Below are positions 1-8,050 of a stretch of DNA of 28,167 nucleotides, one piece after another; the stretch's first letter is position 1, and each line of letters starts with the position of its first letter. A model generated the notes under the pieces. The model did not search any database. It was not told the DNA's origin and worked only from the letters and a program-made list of their open reading frames with translations. The stretch comes from Coemansia sp. RSA 1804. Taxonomy: Eukaryota > Kickxellomycota > Kickxellomycetes > Kickxellales > Kickxellaceae. A program made the translations under genes and the position numbers. The stretch lies in assembly GCA_027578815.1 (NCBI GenBank), contig JANBTH010000187.1:1-28167 (forward strand), given 5' to 3'.

Positions 1-1221
1 ATCCTCATCAGATCCAGAGGATTCCGACAAGTAATCGCTTTCATTGCCCGGCTGCTTCCCAAAAACAGGGCGCTGCAGCGCACGCTCATCCTCCACTCTA
101 TCGGGCCCGCCATGAAGCGGCGCCTTGTCTTGGGGCCTGGACGTCGTAGCAGGGGGGTGCGGCAGCCTGCACCTGCGTCTAGTGGTGCATTTGCCCTTTT
201 CCACCCAGTCGGGACACTCCCAAACATGGCGGTGCAGGCACCTCGTTCCCTTCGCACAGAACCCCGTGTAGACAAAGTCGCGGCATATCGGGGCATTAGG
301 GTTGACAGCAACGTGGACGAACAGGCAGTCCTCGGGATCCGCACACGCGCCACGCTGGAAGTGCACGCACACCGGCGCGGTCTCCGGCGTCGGGCAGTGC
401 GAGTACTTGCACTGGTTCTCGGTCTTTTCGCACTTCCCGAGCATGTACCTTGTACATACCCGGGTTCCAGCCACGGGGCGGTTTCGTTGCCGGCCAGCAC
501 CACCGGCCCTTGCTGCCCGCTTGCTGAGCGACTGCAGTGCGTCCACGCGCACAAGACTGCCCCGCTTCGTCCGCACGTAGTCGACGCCATCGATACGCAC
601 GCCCCGGTTTGTTCTCCCCAGCCCACGGGGCTGCGTCTGCCGGGACCGGTGCGGCGGGGCCTCCGCTGGGTGCGCAACGGAACCGGGGGCAGCATCGGTA
701 CCGGCATTGACCGACGATGCGCGCACCAGCTTGTTGTTCCCGTTGCCCGCAAACACGTACTCCTCGCCATCGACCACTATGCGTCTGCGCGGGCCAACGG
801 CACCACCACCAGCGGGTCTGGCATTCCGCGTGCCATTGGCGCTATTGCCGCCGCTACTGCTCCCGTTGGCACCATTGCCCGGCGCTGCCCCGACCTTTGT
901 AAGCGTGCTCCTCGTGCTCAAGTACTTTTCCGGCGCCCGTCCGTCTCCCTTGACGACCAGCTTCATGCTACGCGAGTGCGGTGGCCGCGGGGATCCTCGC
1001 GTGAACGATGGTCTGATCGGGCTGTGCCGGCTGTACGACGACCCTCTGCCCCGCATGTTGTAGTTGCTGCTGCTGCTGGCATGCCGACTGTATCGTAGTA
1101 GAGGCTGTGCGGCGGCGCTGCTGCTCCCTGTGTCCTTGTGCTTGGTAATGGCTGCCTCTAACTCCTGAATCTGCCTTTTAAGCCTCTCCTCCTCCTCCTC
1201 TTCCTTCTTTTCCGAGGACAT
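1..1221 (-). CDS. CCCH zinc-finger protein, ZC3H3/Red5-like (3' end cut by window edge)
   Basis: Read on the minus strand from ATG 1221-1219, the frame stays open for 407 codons to base 1, so the C-terminus lies outside the window. The start gives MSSEKKEEEEEERLKRQ, a charged, probably helical N-terminus. A Ser/Gly/Arg-rich linker follows, with two short related motifs of the type G-x-x-Y-V...L-V-R. Four CCCH fingers then lie in tandem at about residues 256-355. Their spacings are C-x7-C-x6-C-x3-H, C-x7-C-x5-C-x3-H, and twice C-x8-C-x5-C-x3-H. Tandem fingers of this kind, with the YV...LVR motifs upstream, are typical of ZC3H3. Its fission-yeast relative Red5 belongs to the MTREC nuclear RNA-surveillance complex. 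ZC3H3 has five fingers and only four are clear here. After the fingers comes an acidic Ser/Asp-rich tail. Being a CCCH protein is near certain; the Red5/ZC3H3 assignment is inference. Confidence 0.8.
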   Translation of the reverse strand, partial: MSSEKKEEEEEERLKRQIQELEAAITKHKDTGSSSAAAQPLLRYSRHASSSSNYNMRGRGSSYSRHSPIRPSFTRGSPRPPHSRSMKLVVKGDGRAPEKYLSTRSTLTKVGAAPGNGANGSSSGGNSANGTRNARPAGGGAVGPRRRIVVDGEEYVFAGNGNNKLVRASSVNAGTDAAPGSVAHPAEAPPHRSRQTQPRGLGRTNRGVRIDGVDYVRTKRGSLVRVDALQSLSKRAARAGGAGRQRNRPVAGTRVCTRYMLGKCEKTENQCKYSHCPTPETAPVCVHFQRGACADPEDCLFVHVAVNPNAPICRDFVYTGFCAKGTRCLHRHVWECPDWVEKGKCTTRRRCRLPHPPATTSRPQDKAPLHGGPDRVEDERALQRPVFGKQPGNESDYLSESSGSDED

Positions 1222-1381
1222 GATTTGATAACAGCAACAACAGAAAATATATATATTACAGAAAAAGAAACACGAAATGAATGGCACAAGAATAAATGAA
1301 AGACGGAAAGAAGGATAGGGATTGAAAAAATAACTTTTATACACAGCAACTGTTGATTCGCCACACTAAAAGTGAAAGTGC
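1222..1381. other. AT-rich spacer between CCCH gene start and tRNA
   Basis: Purine-rich and AT-rich sequence upstream of the CCCH gene on the minus strand. It presumably carries that gene's promoter and 5' UTR. No distinct element was recognised. Confidence 0.4.
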
Positions 1382-1386
1382 AAAAA
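1382..1386 (-). terminator. RNA polymerase III terminator (T5) of tRNA-Arg
   Basis: A run of five A on the plus strand reads as TTTTT on the minus strand, one base after the tRNA discriminator base. This is the expected place and form of a Pol III terminator. Confidence 0.8.
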
Positions 1387-1387
1387 G

Positions 1388-1460
1388 CGACCACGCCAGG
1401 ACTCGAACCTGGAATCGCTTGATCCGTAGTCAAGCGCCTTATCCATTGGGCCACGCGGCC
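1388..1460 (-). tRNA. tRNA-Arg(ACG)
   Basis: A 73-nt cloverleaf on the minus strand starts GGCCGCGTGGCCCAATGG. The acceptor stem GGCCGCG pairs with CGTGGTC, including two G-T pairs. The anticodon arm is CTTGA-CTACGGA-TCAAG with anticodon ACG, read as ICG for Arg CGU/CGC/CGA. The T arm is CCAGG-TTCGAGT-CCTGG, which also forms the B box. The discriminator base is G. There is no intron and CCA is not encoded, as expected for a nuclear eukaryotic tRNA. It stands alone between two minus-strand protein genes and is followed by a T5 terminator. Confidence 0.96.
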
Positions 1461-1818
1461 GTCGTTAAACCAATTAACCAATTCTGGGTGGCGTAGTTAC
1501 CAGTAAATAGCACTCATGTGACTAGTAACATTACAATTATTTAGTTATATGGATAGTGTTGCGGCTGGTGGATTTCAACTCGTTCTTTCTGTTGCTTATT
1601 TGTCCTTCGCATGTGGCGGTTAGTCGCGGGTACCACGCAATGCAACATCAACAATGACTAGAGATACTACCGGGTTGAAAAGAAGCGGCAAAGAGTATGA
1701 GGAAATCCTTTTGGTGGTATAATTAAAGATCGAGAAAACCAAAGGGGAGAAACAGAAGAAAAAGAATGCTTTTAAAGAAAGAAAGAGAGAGAGAAAAACG
1801 GGAGGAGAAAAGAAGAAA
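1461..1818. other. Spacer between tRNA-Arg and the 744-residue protein gene
   Basis: AT-rich sequence with purine tracts (AGAAAGAGAGAG around 1780-1800). It holds the 3' flank of the minus-strand gene and the upstream flank of the tRNA. No coding frame or other element was recognised. Confidence 0.4.
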
Positions 1819-4053
1819 TTATAGCGAAGACTCGATCAAAAGAGACTTCATTTTAGCAAGCAGCTGTTTTATCCGCAGCTCCTTGTTATGAAGCCTCCAG
1901 GTGCGGGTGAACTTTGCAGCCAGCTTGGCAAGATCGTCCTTCTCATGCACGTGGATGGGCGCATAGCGGTTCTCGTCGTAGGGGACGTTGACGGAGAAGA
2001 TGTGGCGGCCGCGGTCTTCGTCGTAGCCCTCGAACTGGCGGCGCAGGTAGGACGAGGGGACGGTGGCTGCTGGCCGGCGGCCTTCGGTGGAGCTCGATCT
2101 TGAGATGCTTGGCGACGGCGATGCCGGTTTTGTCGGCGTTGGCGCACGCAATGTGGGCGAGGCCGTGGTGGTCCGGGACGGCATCGACGGCTCGGCGGGA
2201 TGCGTGCGGGTGCTGCCGCTGCCATTGGCGGCACCGGGAGTGCTCGATGATGCTGATGCTGATGATGATGAAGTGTCTGGGAACGTGCCCTTGATCCGGA
2301 TCCCGACTGCCGGATCCACGGGCTCCCTTGTCTTTTTGGCCGGGATGCTGGGCCGCCGGGGCCGGGACGCCGACGCGTGGTCGCCCAGCAGCGATGCCAT
2401 CCCCGACGCGCCCGTCGGCTTGGCCGTTCCGCGGATAGAGATCTCTTTCCGTGCCGTCCCGCCGCCACCGCCACCGCTGGGCTTGGAGCTGCCGCCGCTG
2501 CCGCCACGCGTCGGGCGATCAGCTTCGCGGGACCCGGGACCGCTTCTATCGGGACTGTCGCTCGCATCATCGTTCTCCTGGTCCTCATCGTTGCTCAGCA
2601 GCAACATCGTGCGACTCGCGTACTGCGCAGCCTTGTCCCCGCCTGCCACGCCCGCATTGCTGCTGCTGCTGCTGCTGCTGTTGCCGTTTTTGTCTGCTGG
2701 TTTCTGCCGGTGGCCGTTTTTGGAGCCACTGCCGCTCTGTTTGCGCCCAGCGGGCTGGCGCTGCGGATGCTTCAGCAAGTCGTCTGTGATGTTCTCAAAG
2801 GGCATCTCCAGCCCCCCGTTGGCCACAAAGTTCTCCCACTCGAGTTCCGCCGACGGCCCGTCTCCATCAACCGGGGACCTGGTAAAGCCCTTGGAGCTGT
2901 TTTCGACGGACCGCGAGGTTCCCACGACAGAAGCCGCCGCAGCAGCGATGGTCGCGGTGGTGTCGTGTGGGAACGAGCCGCTGGATGTGTGGTCCTCGGG
3001 CGAGTCTATCGAGCCCGCGCGCTTGTGAGGGGCGCGGTAAGGGTGGTGACCGGATGACGGTGCAGCCAGCGCAGCAGTAGACGGAAGGGAGGGCGACTTT
3101 GGCCGGAACGCAGTAGCCTGCTGCACAGGCTGCGTGGGCTTGCTACGGAAGGAGCCGGCCACATCGTCGGGCGCGCTGTCCAGCGAGCCCAGGCGCCGGG
3201 GCGACTCGTACGAGGTGGCCATTCCAAACCCGCGGGACGACGCATTGCTCTCCCTCCGGTTGATCGTGACATGCGAGATCCCCTCCTTGCCAATGTGCTC
3301 GATGTCCACGGGTCCGCTGCCCGAGAACTCATTGTGGGCTGCCGAGGAGGACGAGGAGTTGCGGCGCTCACGGCCACGGCCGTTGTTATTGCTGCTGCTG
3401 CCGCCACTGCTTCCTGGATAGCGCGAGTGCACGCTTGGTGGCGCCGGCGGGTTGGTCTGCGACGGATCGAATTTGTCATGTTCCCAGCGATCCGGCAGGT
3501 CGGCTCTTGCGCGCCCGTACGCGGTGGCTGTGCTGCGCCAGCCGCGGACGCCTCGCTCCGTGCTGCCCGACCGCTCCATGCTGACACTGCGATCGCTTGA
3601 GCCACGACGGGTCCGCAACGAGCCTACCTGCAGGACAGCGCCCCCGGGTTGCTGCGTGTACGGCTGCTGTGTGGAAGAGTACCCTGCCCGACTGCTAGAC
3701 CGACCGCCTCCACCACGGGTGCGGCCGGCTGTGCGCTGGCCATTTCTGCCGCGATACTCGCCGCTTCCTCTTGACTGGCGTCCGCTCTGCTGCTGCTGCT
3801 GGTTCTGGGTCTGGTAGCTGTGATTAGAGGAGGGCTTGTTGCCACGGGGGTCTCTTCCGCTATCCTTACGCTCATGGTACATGCCGTTGCTCTGTATGGG
3901 TTTTGGAGATGTGCTGAATGCACTGACGCCGTCGTCGTATTTAGGGAGCGAAAAGTCGTTCATGTCCTCTGCCATCACCTCGTCCGCCCAATCGAGGTGC
4001 GAATCAGGACTGAAGAGACTGTCCTCCAAATCCTTGGAACCGGCCGTCTCCAT
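1819..4053 (-). CDS. Low-complexity protein with compact C-terminal module, function unknown
   Basis: Uninterrupted 744-codon frame from ATG 4053-4051 (start METAGSKDLEDSLF) to TAA-side position 1819. The N-terminus has an acidic, Trp-containing stretch (DSHLDWADEVMAEDMNDFSL), then a YDDG motif. Most of the remainder is disordered: a Gln run, Arg-Gly-rich segments near residues 100-130 that could bind RNA, and Ser, Gly, Ala and Pro tracts. One polyserine run is encoded by a pure AGC repeat. The last 61 residues (684-744) differ. They read as two beta strands (FSVNV.., YAPIHV) followed by a basic helix (LAKLAAKFTRTWRLHNKEL), which suggests a small folded module. Composition and high GC match the neighbouring genes, so it is very likely a real gene. 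I do not recognise the family. The N-terminal Trp-acidic stretch and RG repeats hint at an RNA-linked role, but this is only a guess. Confidence 0.78.
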   Translation of the reverse strand: METAGSKDLEDSLFSPDSHLDWADEVMAEDMNDFSLPKYDDGVSAFSTSPKPIQSNGMYHERKDSGRDPRGNKPSSNHSYQTQNQQQQQSGRQSRGSGEYRGRNGQRTAGRTRGGGGRSSSRAGYSSTQQPYTQQPGGAVLQVGSLRTRRGSSDRSVSMERSGSTERGVRGWRSTATAYGRARADLPDRWEHDKFDPSQTNPPAPPSVHSRYPGSSGGSSSNNNGRGRERRNSSSSSAAHNEFSGSGPVDIEHIGKEGISHVTINRRESNASSRGFGMATSYESPRRLGSLDSAPDDVAGSFRSKPTQPVQQATAFRPKSPSLPSTAALAAPSSGHHPYRAPHKRAGSIDSPEDHTSSGSFPHDTTATIAAAAASVVGTSRSVENSSKGFTRSPVDGDGPSAELEWENFVANGGLEMPFENITDDLLKHPQRQPAGRKQSGSGSKNGHRQKPADKNGNSSSSSSSNAGVAGGDKAAQYASRTMLLLSNDEDQENDDASDSPDRSGPGSREADRPTRGGSGGSSKPSGGGGGGTARKEISIRGTAKPTGASGMASLLGDHASASRPRRPSIPAKKTREPVDPAVGIRIKGTFPDTSSSSASASSSTPGAANGSGSTRTHPAEPSMPSRTTTASPTLRAPTPTKPASPSPSISRSSSTEGRRPAATVPSSYLRRQFEGYDEDRGRHIFSVNVPYDENRYAPIHVHEKDDLAKLAAKFTRTWRLHNKELRIKQLLAKMKSLLIESSL
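2657..2683. repeat. (CTG/CAG)n trinucleotide tract inside coding sequence
   Basis: Eight consecutive TGC units on the plus strand (AGC on the coding strand) encode a polyserine run in the 744-residue protein. The tract is a likely site of repeat-length variation. Confidence 0.85.
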
Positions 4054-5107
4054 TACCCAAGCACCTGTTTCCTCTCTTTTATTGTTTTCGTCTTTTTTTT
4101 TTACTACCTAATTGCCTAGGCAGATAGAAGAAAGAAGGGCGAGGGGAAGGGAATGAACAGCGGGGTAGAGTGTACGGGCAAGGAAAAGACGAGGAAGATA
4201 CGGTGTTTTAGCAGTGTTTTTTTCTAGGTATACAGATAAATGGAATAATGTGTTCTTAGCAATTAGGAAAAGAAAGTGAGAAAAGAGCAAATTGAACGAG
4301 CCAATTTGGAGGAGGGATAGAAAAATAAAACCAGAGCTACTCCAGTGGCTCTGTGAATAAAAGAAGGGAGTGGGAGAGAAAGCGCGCGTGGGGGGGGGGC
4401 TAGGCTTAAGGGCATTTGCTAGAAGAGCATTCTTTCTGAGGTATGCTGTTCCTTTCGCTCTTTCTTTCCTATTTTGTCCTTTCGTTCTTTCTCATACTGC
4501 CAGGCCATGGCTCTATTTTTACACTTTAAAAATAAAGAAAAATCCCATTAACATGCACGACGAAGATAAATAACAGAAAAGTCAAAGCTGCTGATGATAA
4601 TTGTGCCCGGCGTTAGCGCCCACATATGCCAACGAAAAACGCCGAATAGATGGATATAGCGGAGGAAAAAAAGAACAACATCTACAGCCGCTTTAGATGC
4701 ACAGCACTAAATCCAGCTTTTGGAATAGGATAAAATGCCTGAAGGAGGCAAGATGTGGAAATGGTAAAAAGGCATAATGGCTGTAATGGAGAAGAAATAA
4801 GAAAAAAAAGGAAAAGGCTCTTGACACACCAAAAAAGCGAGAAAGACACATGAGGATACAATAATAGTGGATCGTTTTATGGCTCTACAAATGCGGATGT
4901 GGAAGGAGAAGAGGTTCAAAAGTGCATTAGGGAACCAGATCATTGCTTTCGCTCAAGCACCACTACAGCAGGGGGCTAAAAAAGAAGAGGAAAAAGAAAA
5001 TAAAGATAGATAGATAGATAGATGAGAGGGAAAGCAGAGCTTTTTGATAGAGCCGAGAAGAAAGAAATGGAGAGAAAGAAAGAGCGTGTATTGACGACAT
5101 GAGCGTT
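4054..5107. other. Intergenic region between PP2C gene end and 744-residue gene start
   Basis: About 1.05 kb, AT-rich with purine and pyrimidine tracts and a G9 run near 4390-4400. It should contain the promoter of the gene ending at 1819 (near 4054-4300) and the 3' flank of the PP2C gene. Short frames here have the AT-rich, hydrophobic composition of noncoding sequence. No RNA gene was recognised. Confidence 0.5.
5005..5023. repeat. (GATA)n microsatellite
   Basis: Four complete GATA units plus GAT, in the 3' flank of the PP2C gene. Confidence 0.9.
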
Positions 5108-6641
5108 TTAGTGGTCGGCGGACTGGGCAGGCGGCTTCTTCTCATCGCTGGCTTCAGCGCTGGGCTGGGCGGGAGTGGTTTCGTCGGCGGCAGCGTCGGC
5201 AGGCTGCTCATCGGCAGGCGGAGGCGTTGCATGCTTCTCGTGCACAGGCGACACAATGTCGGGGACATCGGCGCCGGCATCGATGCCAACGTCGGCGGAA
5301 TGGTCGGCGGCGGCTTCAAAGTGCGGGCCGCGCTGGAGGATGGCGTTGATAATGGAGGCGCCGTCTTCGGCAGCCTCGGAGCCAACGGATCTGTCGATCT
5401 TGGGCGACGACTTCATGCCAGAGTCCTCGGCAACCTGCTTGACGTGCGCGTACCACTCGTCCTCGGATCTGGATCCCAGCAGCCCAACGATGACAACCGT
5501 CATGTTGTCGCAGCCAACGCCGCCAAGGTCGCTCTCGCCCGCCAGACACCGGTCCATCATCTCCTCGCACACCTGGTCCAGCTTCTTGCCCTCGGCCACC
5601 TTGGCGTGCACAAACTGCACAACCTGCTGGTTGGTCATGCAGTCCCAGATACCGTCGCACGCAATCACCAGAAACTCGTCGTCGGCTCCAATCACGTGCT
5701 TGACAACGTCGGGCAGCGCAGTGACTATCTGCTTCTCGGGCCCCAGCGTCCGGTTGTTCTTGAACTCAAAGTCGCCAATAGCGCGCGACAGCGCCAAGTT
5801 GCCGTTGACGCGCCCAAACTCCACGTACCCGCCGCCGTCCCGGATGCGGTTGAACTCGACATCGTCGGTCGGCTTGTGGTCGTGCGACAGCGCTACCGCG
5901 CGTCCGCCCGAGCTGATGATGCACCGCGAGTCGCCTGCGTTGCCGCAGTACGCCGCGCCATCCTTGGCTATCAGCACACTGACCGCCGTGCAGCCCGACG
6001 AGTCGTTGACCATCTCGGGGTTTTCTCGCAGCGCCGCATCCGCAGCAAGGTATCCTGCTACGATGGCCGCCTCGTAGTCGCCCTTGGCGTAGCCCTCTTC
6101 CTTGACGATGTAGTCGTGCAGTTCCGCCCCAGCAAACTTGGCCGCCGTCTGTCCGCCATGCCCGTCGTACACGGCAAAGAACGCTGACTTGCCGTCCGTC
6201 CCGACCTTTAGAGCCGTCGTGTGCGCATCCTCCATCGCTACATTGTGTGGCATAAAAATAAAAAAAGAGAGAGTCCAGCACACACTTTGCAGTTCTTTGT
6301 TAGCAAACACAAAATAAGCACACTGCCTTTTCACGTGCTTCAGAGAAGAAGGTATGCCCGCTGGGTTCCACGAACGCAGCTTCCTTTTTATACGTCTAAT
6401 TTGACAGCAGCATACACCGATAAAAGGCGTTTAACGAAAGCAGCATATAGCGAAAGCAGAACACATTAGAATCGCACATCTGCATCAGCTACGACATTTA
6501 AAAAAAACACACTAGCTTTCCCATCTCCTGATGCTTACAGATTCGCCATCCTTGCATTGCCGATGCACCGTAAATGTAGCGCTCATCTCCGCCAGCACTT
6601 GTATGCTTGTCCACAACGGGCTCTGAGAGTGTCTGACCCAT
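5108..6641 (-). CDS. Protein phosphatase 2C (PPM family), two exons
   Basis: A Mg/Mn-dependent Ser/Thr phosphatase of the Ptc2/Ptc3 (PPM1) type. Exon 1 is 6641-6539 (MGQTLSEPVVDKHTSAGG..., ending GWRI). The intron is 6538-6238 (301 nt: GTAAGC donor, TGCTAAC branch site at 6299-6305, TAG acceptor). Exon 2 is 6237-5108. Joining them completes a Ser codon and gives the family signature GWRISMEDAHTT and a 410-residue protein. The metal-binding motifs are present: MEDAH (about residue 36), DGHGG (59-63), CGNAGDSR, DGIWD and GCDNMT. The C-terminus after about residue 300 is acidic, Ala/Pro-rich and probably disordered. The N-terminal MGQTLS could be myristoylated, which is inference. Exon 2 alone has an upstream in-frame ATG, but that reading lies in the intron and lacks the conserved N-terminus. 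Partners and targets cannot be read from sequence. Confidence 0.94.
6238..6538 (-). other. Spliceosomal intron of the PP2C gene
   Basis: 301 nt with GTAAGC donor, TGCTAAC branch site at 6299-6305 (about 60 nt before the acceptor) and a TAG acceptor. Removing it joins GWRI to S-MEDAHTT, the PP2C consensus. It is AT-rich compared with the exons. Confidence 0.92.
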
Positions 6642-8050
6642 TCCAAGAGATAGAAGAAGAGTAGATAAATAGACCTCCTTTTAAGAAAGAGTAAACAACA
6701 CAAGTATCAGTAGCAATAAAAAAGGTGGGAGCAACAAGCGTTGGAACAAAAGAGATATGAAAAGACAAAGAGGATTGGTGGGTGATGGGGGGAAACGCGT
6801 ATTTTTTGTAATGTGTAATTCAAAATAACATGTAGCTGAATTCATATAAAAAATTCTTTTTTTCTTTCCAAAAGAGTGAAATATAAAAAAATAAATGTGA
6901 AAATATTTTCAAACTACGGATGGAACAAGCGAGCAAGCGAACAAGCGAACTGGGGGGTGGGCAGAGGAAGGAGGAGAATGGTCAAATTGCCAATGGGAGA
7001 AGAAAGGAAAATAATGAGGAAAGAGGAGGAGGATGAGGGCCTCCTCCTGCCAACGCAGCCAAGCACAATTTTGATAAACCATTTTTCCTCCCCGCATGAT
7101 CAACTATTTTATTAGGATTCGGAAGCTGTGCTTCTTTCTTTTCTCATGAGCTTAGAGCACAGGCATCAAAGAAGCTTTAGAAAGGAATAAAGGAAAGTCA
7201 GCGTCCACCACCACATTGCTTTCTTTTTGTCTTGCTTTCCCGCCGTTTCCAAGAGCGACGAGGACGCACTGTATTCATTTTCGATCCTGCTTGGACGGCC
7301 AGAAACATGTTTCCTCTTCCATATTATTCTCTCCATTGCCGGTGAAAAAAAAGGATGAAGAGACTTTAGGTTTCTCAGAAACCGAACCTCCTTGCTTGTC
7401 TGGTTCTTTTCGTCTTTTCCTCTCCCACAGCGCAGGCACTTGAAAAAATGTTACACAAACAAGATGTGCCAGCTGAAAATCGGATCAGTACCGTGCGTAC
7501 AGCTTTCAAGAGCAAGCGAACGAGCACCATTGACAACATTTTCAACGTTCTGTGCGTCCTGAACACTACATGTGCTCATAACACTTTGCAGCCAATCTGG
7601 AAATCAATTGCATCCAACAACGGCCCGCCGCAGTTCTCGTTTGTCCATTTTATATTCCATTGTCTTGTTTTGTCTGCTTTTTGAATCTGATTGTCTGCCA
7701 TCATCGCCAGCTCACCCAGCTCGTGTGAGCTGCAGCGTCTGATCTTGTTCCGCGGCGTAGTCGTCCTCTGCCGGCTCTGCAAATATATTGGCAGACTTTG
7801 CTTTTAACCGCAGCAAAACGTAAAAAGAAGAGGCTGTTTGAAGCTGCTACCGCAGTTTCCCCTTTTTTCTCTCTTTGCTCTCCTTATAGAGCTGTTCATA
7901 ATTCCTCATTGTAATCCATAGCGGCAAAGAGAAATCGCAGGCTTCTCTCTTTCTTTCCGTTCAACATACATATTTTCACATTTGCAAAAGACAGTTTTTA
8001 TTCGTTCATTTCAAAGCCAGTAGTCATTTTAACAACTCACCGCTCCTGCA
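6642..8050. other. 1.4-kb divergent intergenic region, possible small gene unresolved
   Basis: This region separates the PP2C gene (-) from the helicase gene (+) and must hold both promoters. Most of it is AT-rich with poly-purine and poly-pyrimidine runs. The stretch 7450-7790 is more mixed in base composition and open on both strands. On the minus strand, an acceptor-like TTTGCAG is followed by a basic stretch (SRQRTTTPRNKIRRCSSHEL), then a GTGAGC donor-like site near 7720. On the plus strand, 7448-7684 reads open from ATG for 78 codons. Neither has a recognisable domain, so no gene is called. Confidence 0.3.

Noticed and set aside
112..1098. 328-codon plus-strand ORF at the left edge
   Set aside because: The opposite strand encodes four well-spaced CCCH fingers in one uninterrupted frame, which explains the open reverse frame.
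1158..1481. 107-codon minus-strand ORF over the tRNA
   Set aside because: It runs through tRNA-Arg and AT-rich spacer. The tRNA is the real feature.
5099..6187. 362-codon plus-strand ORF across the phosphatase
   Set aside because: Antisense of the PP2C exon 2, which has all family motifs.
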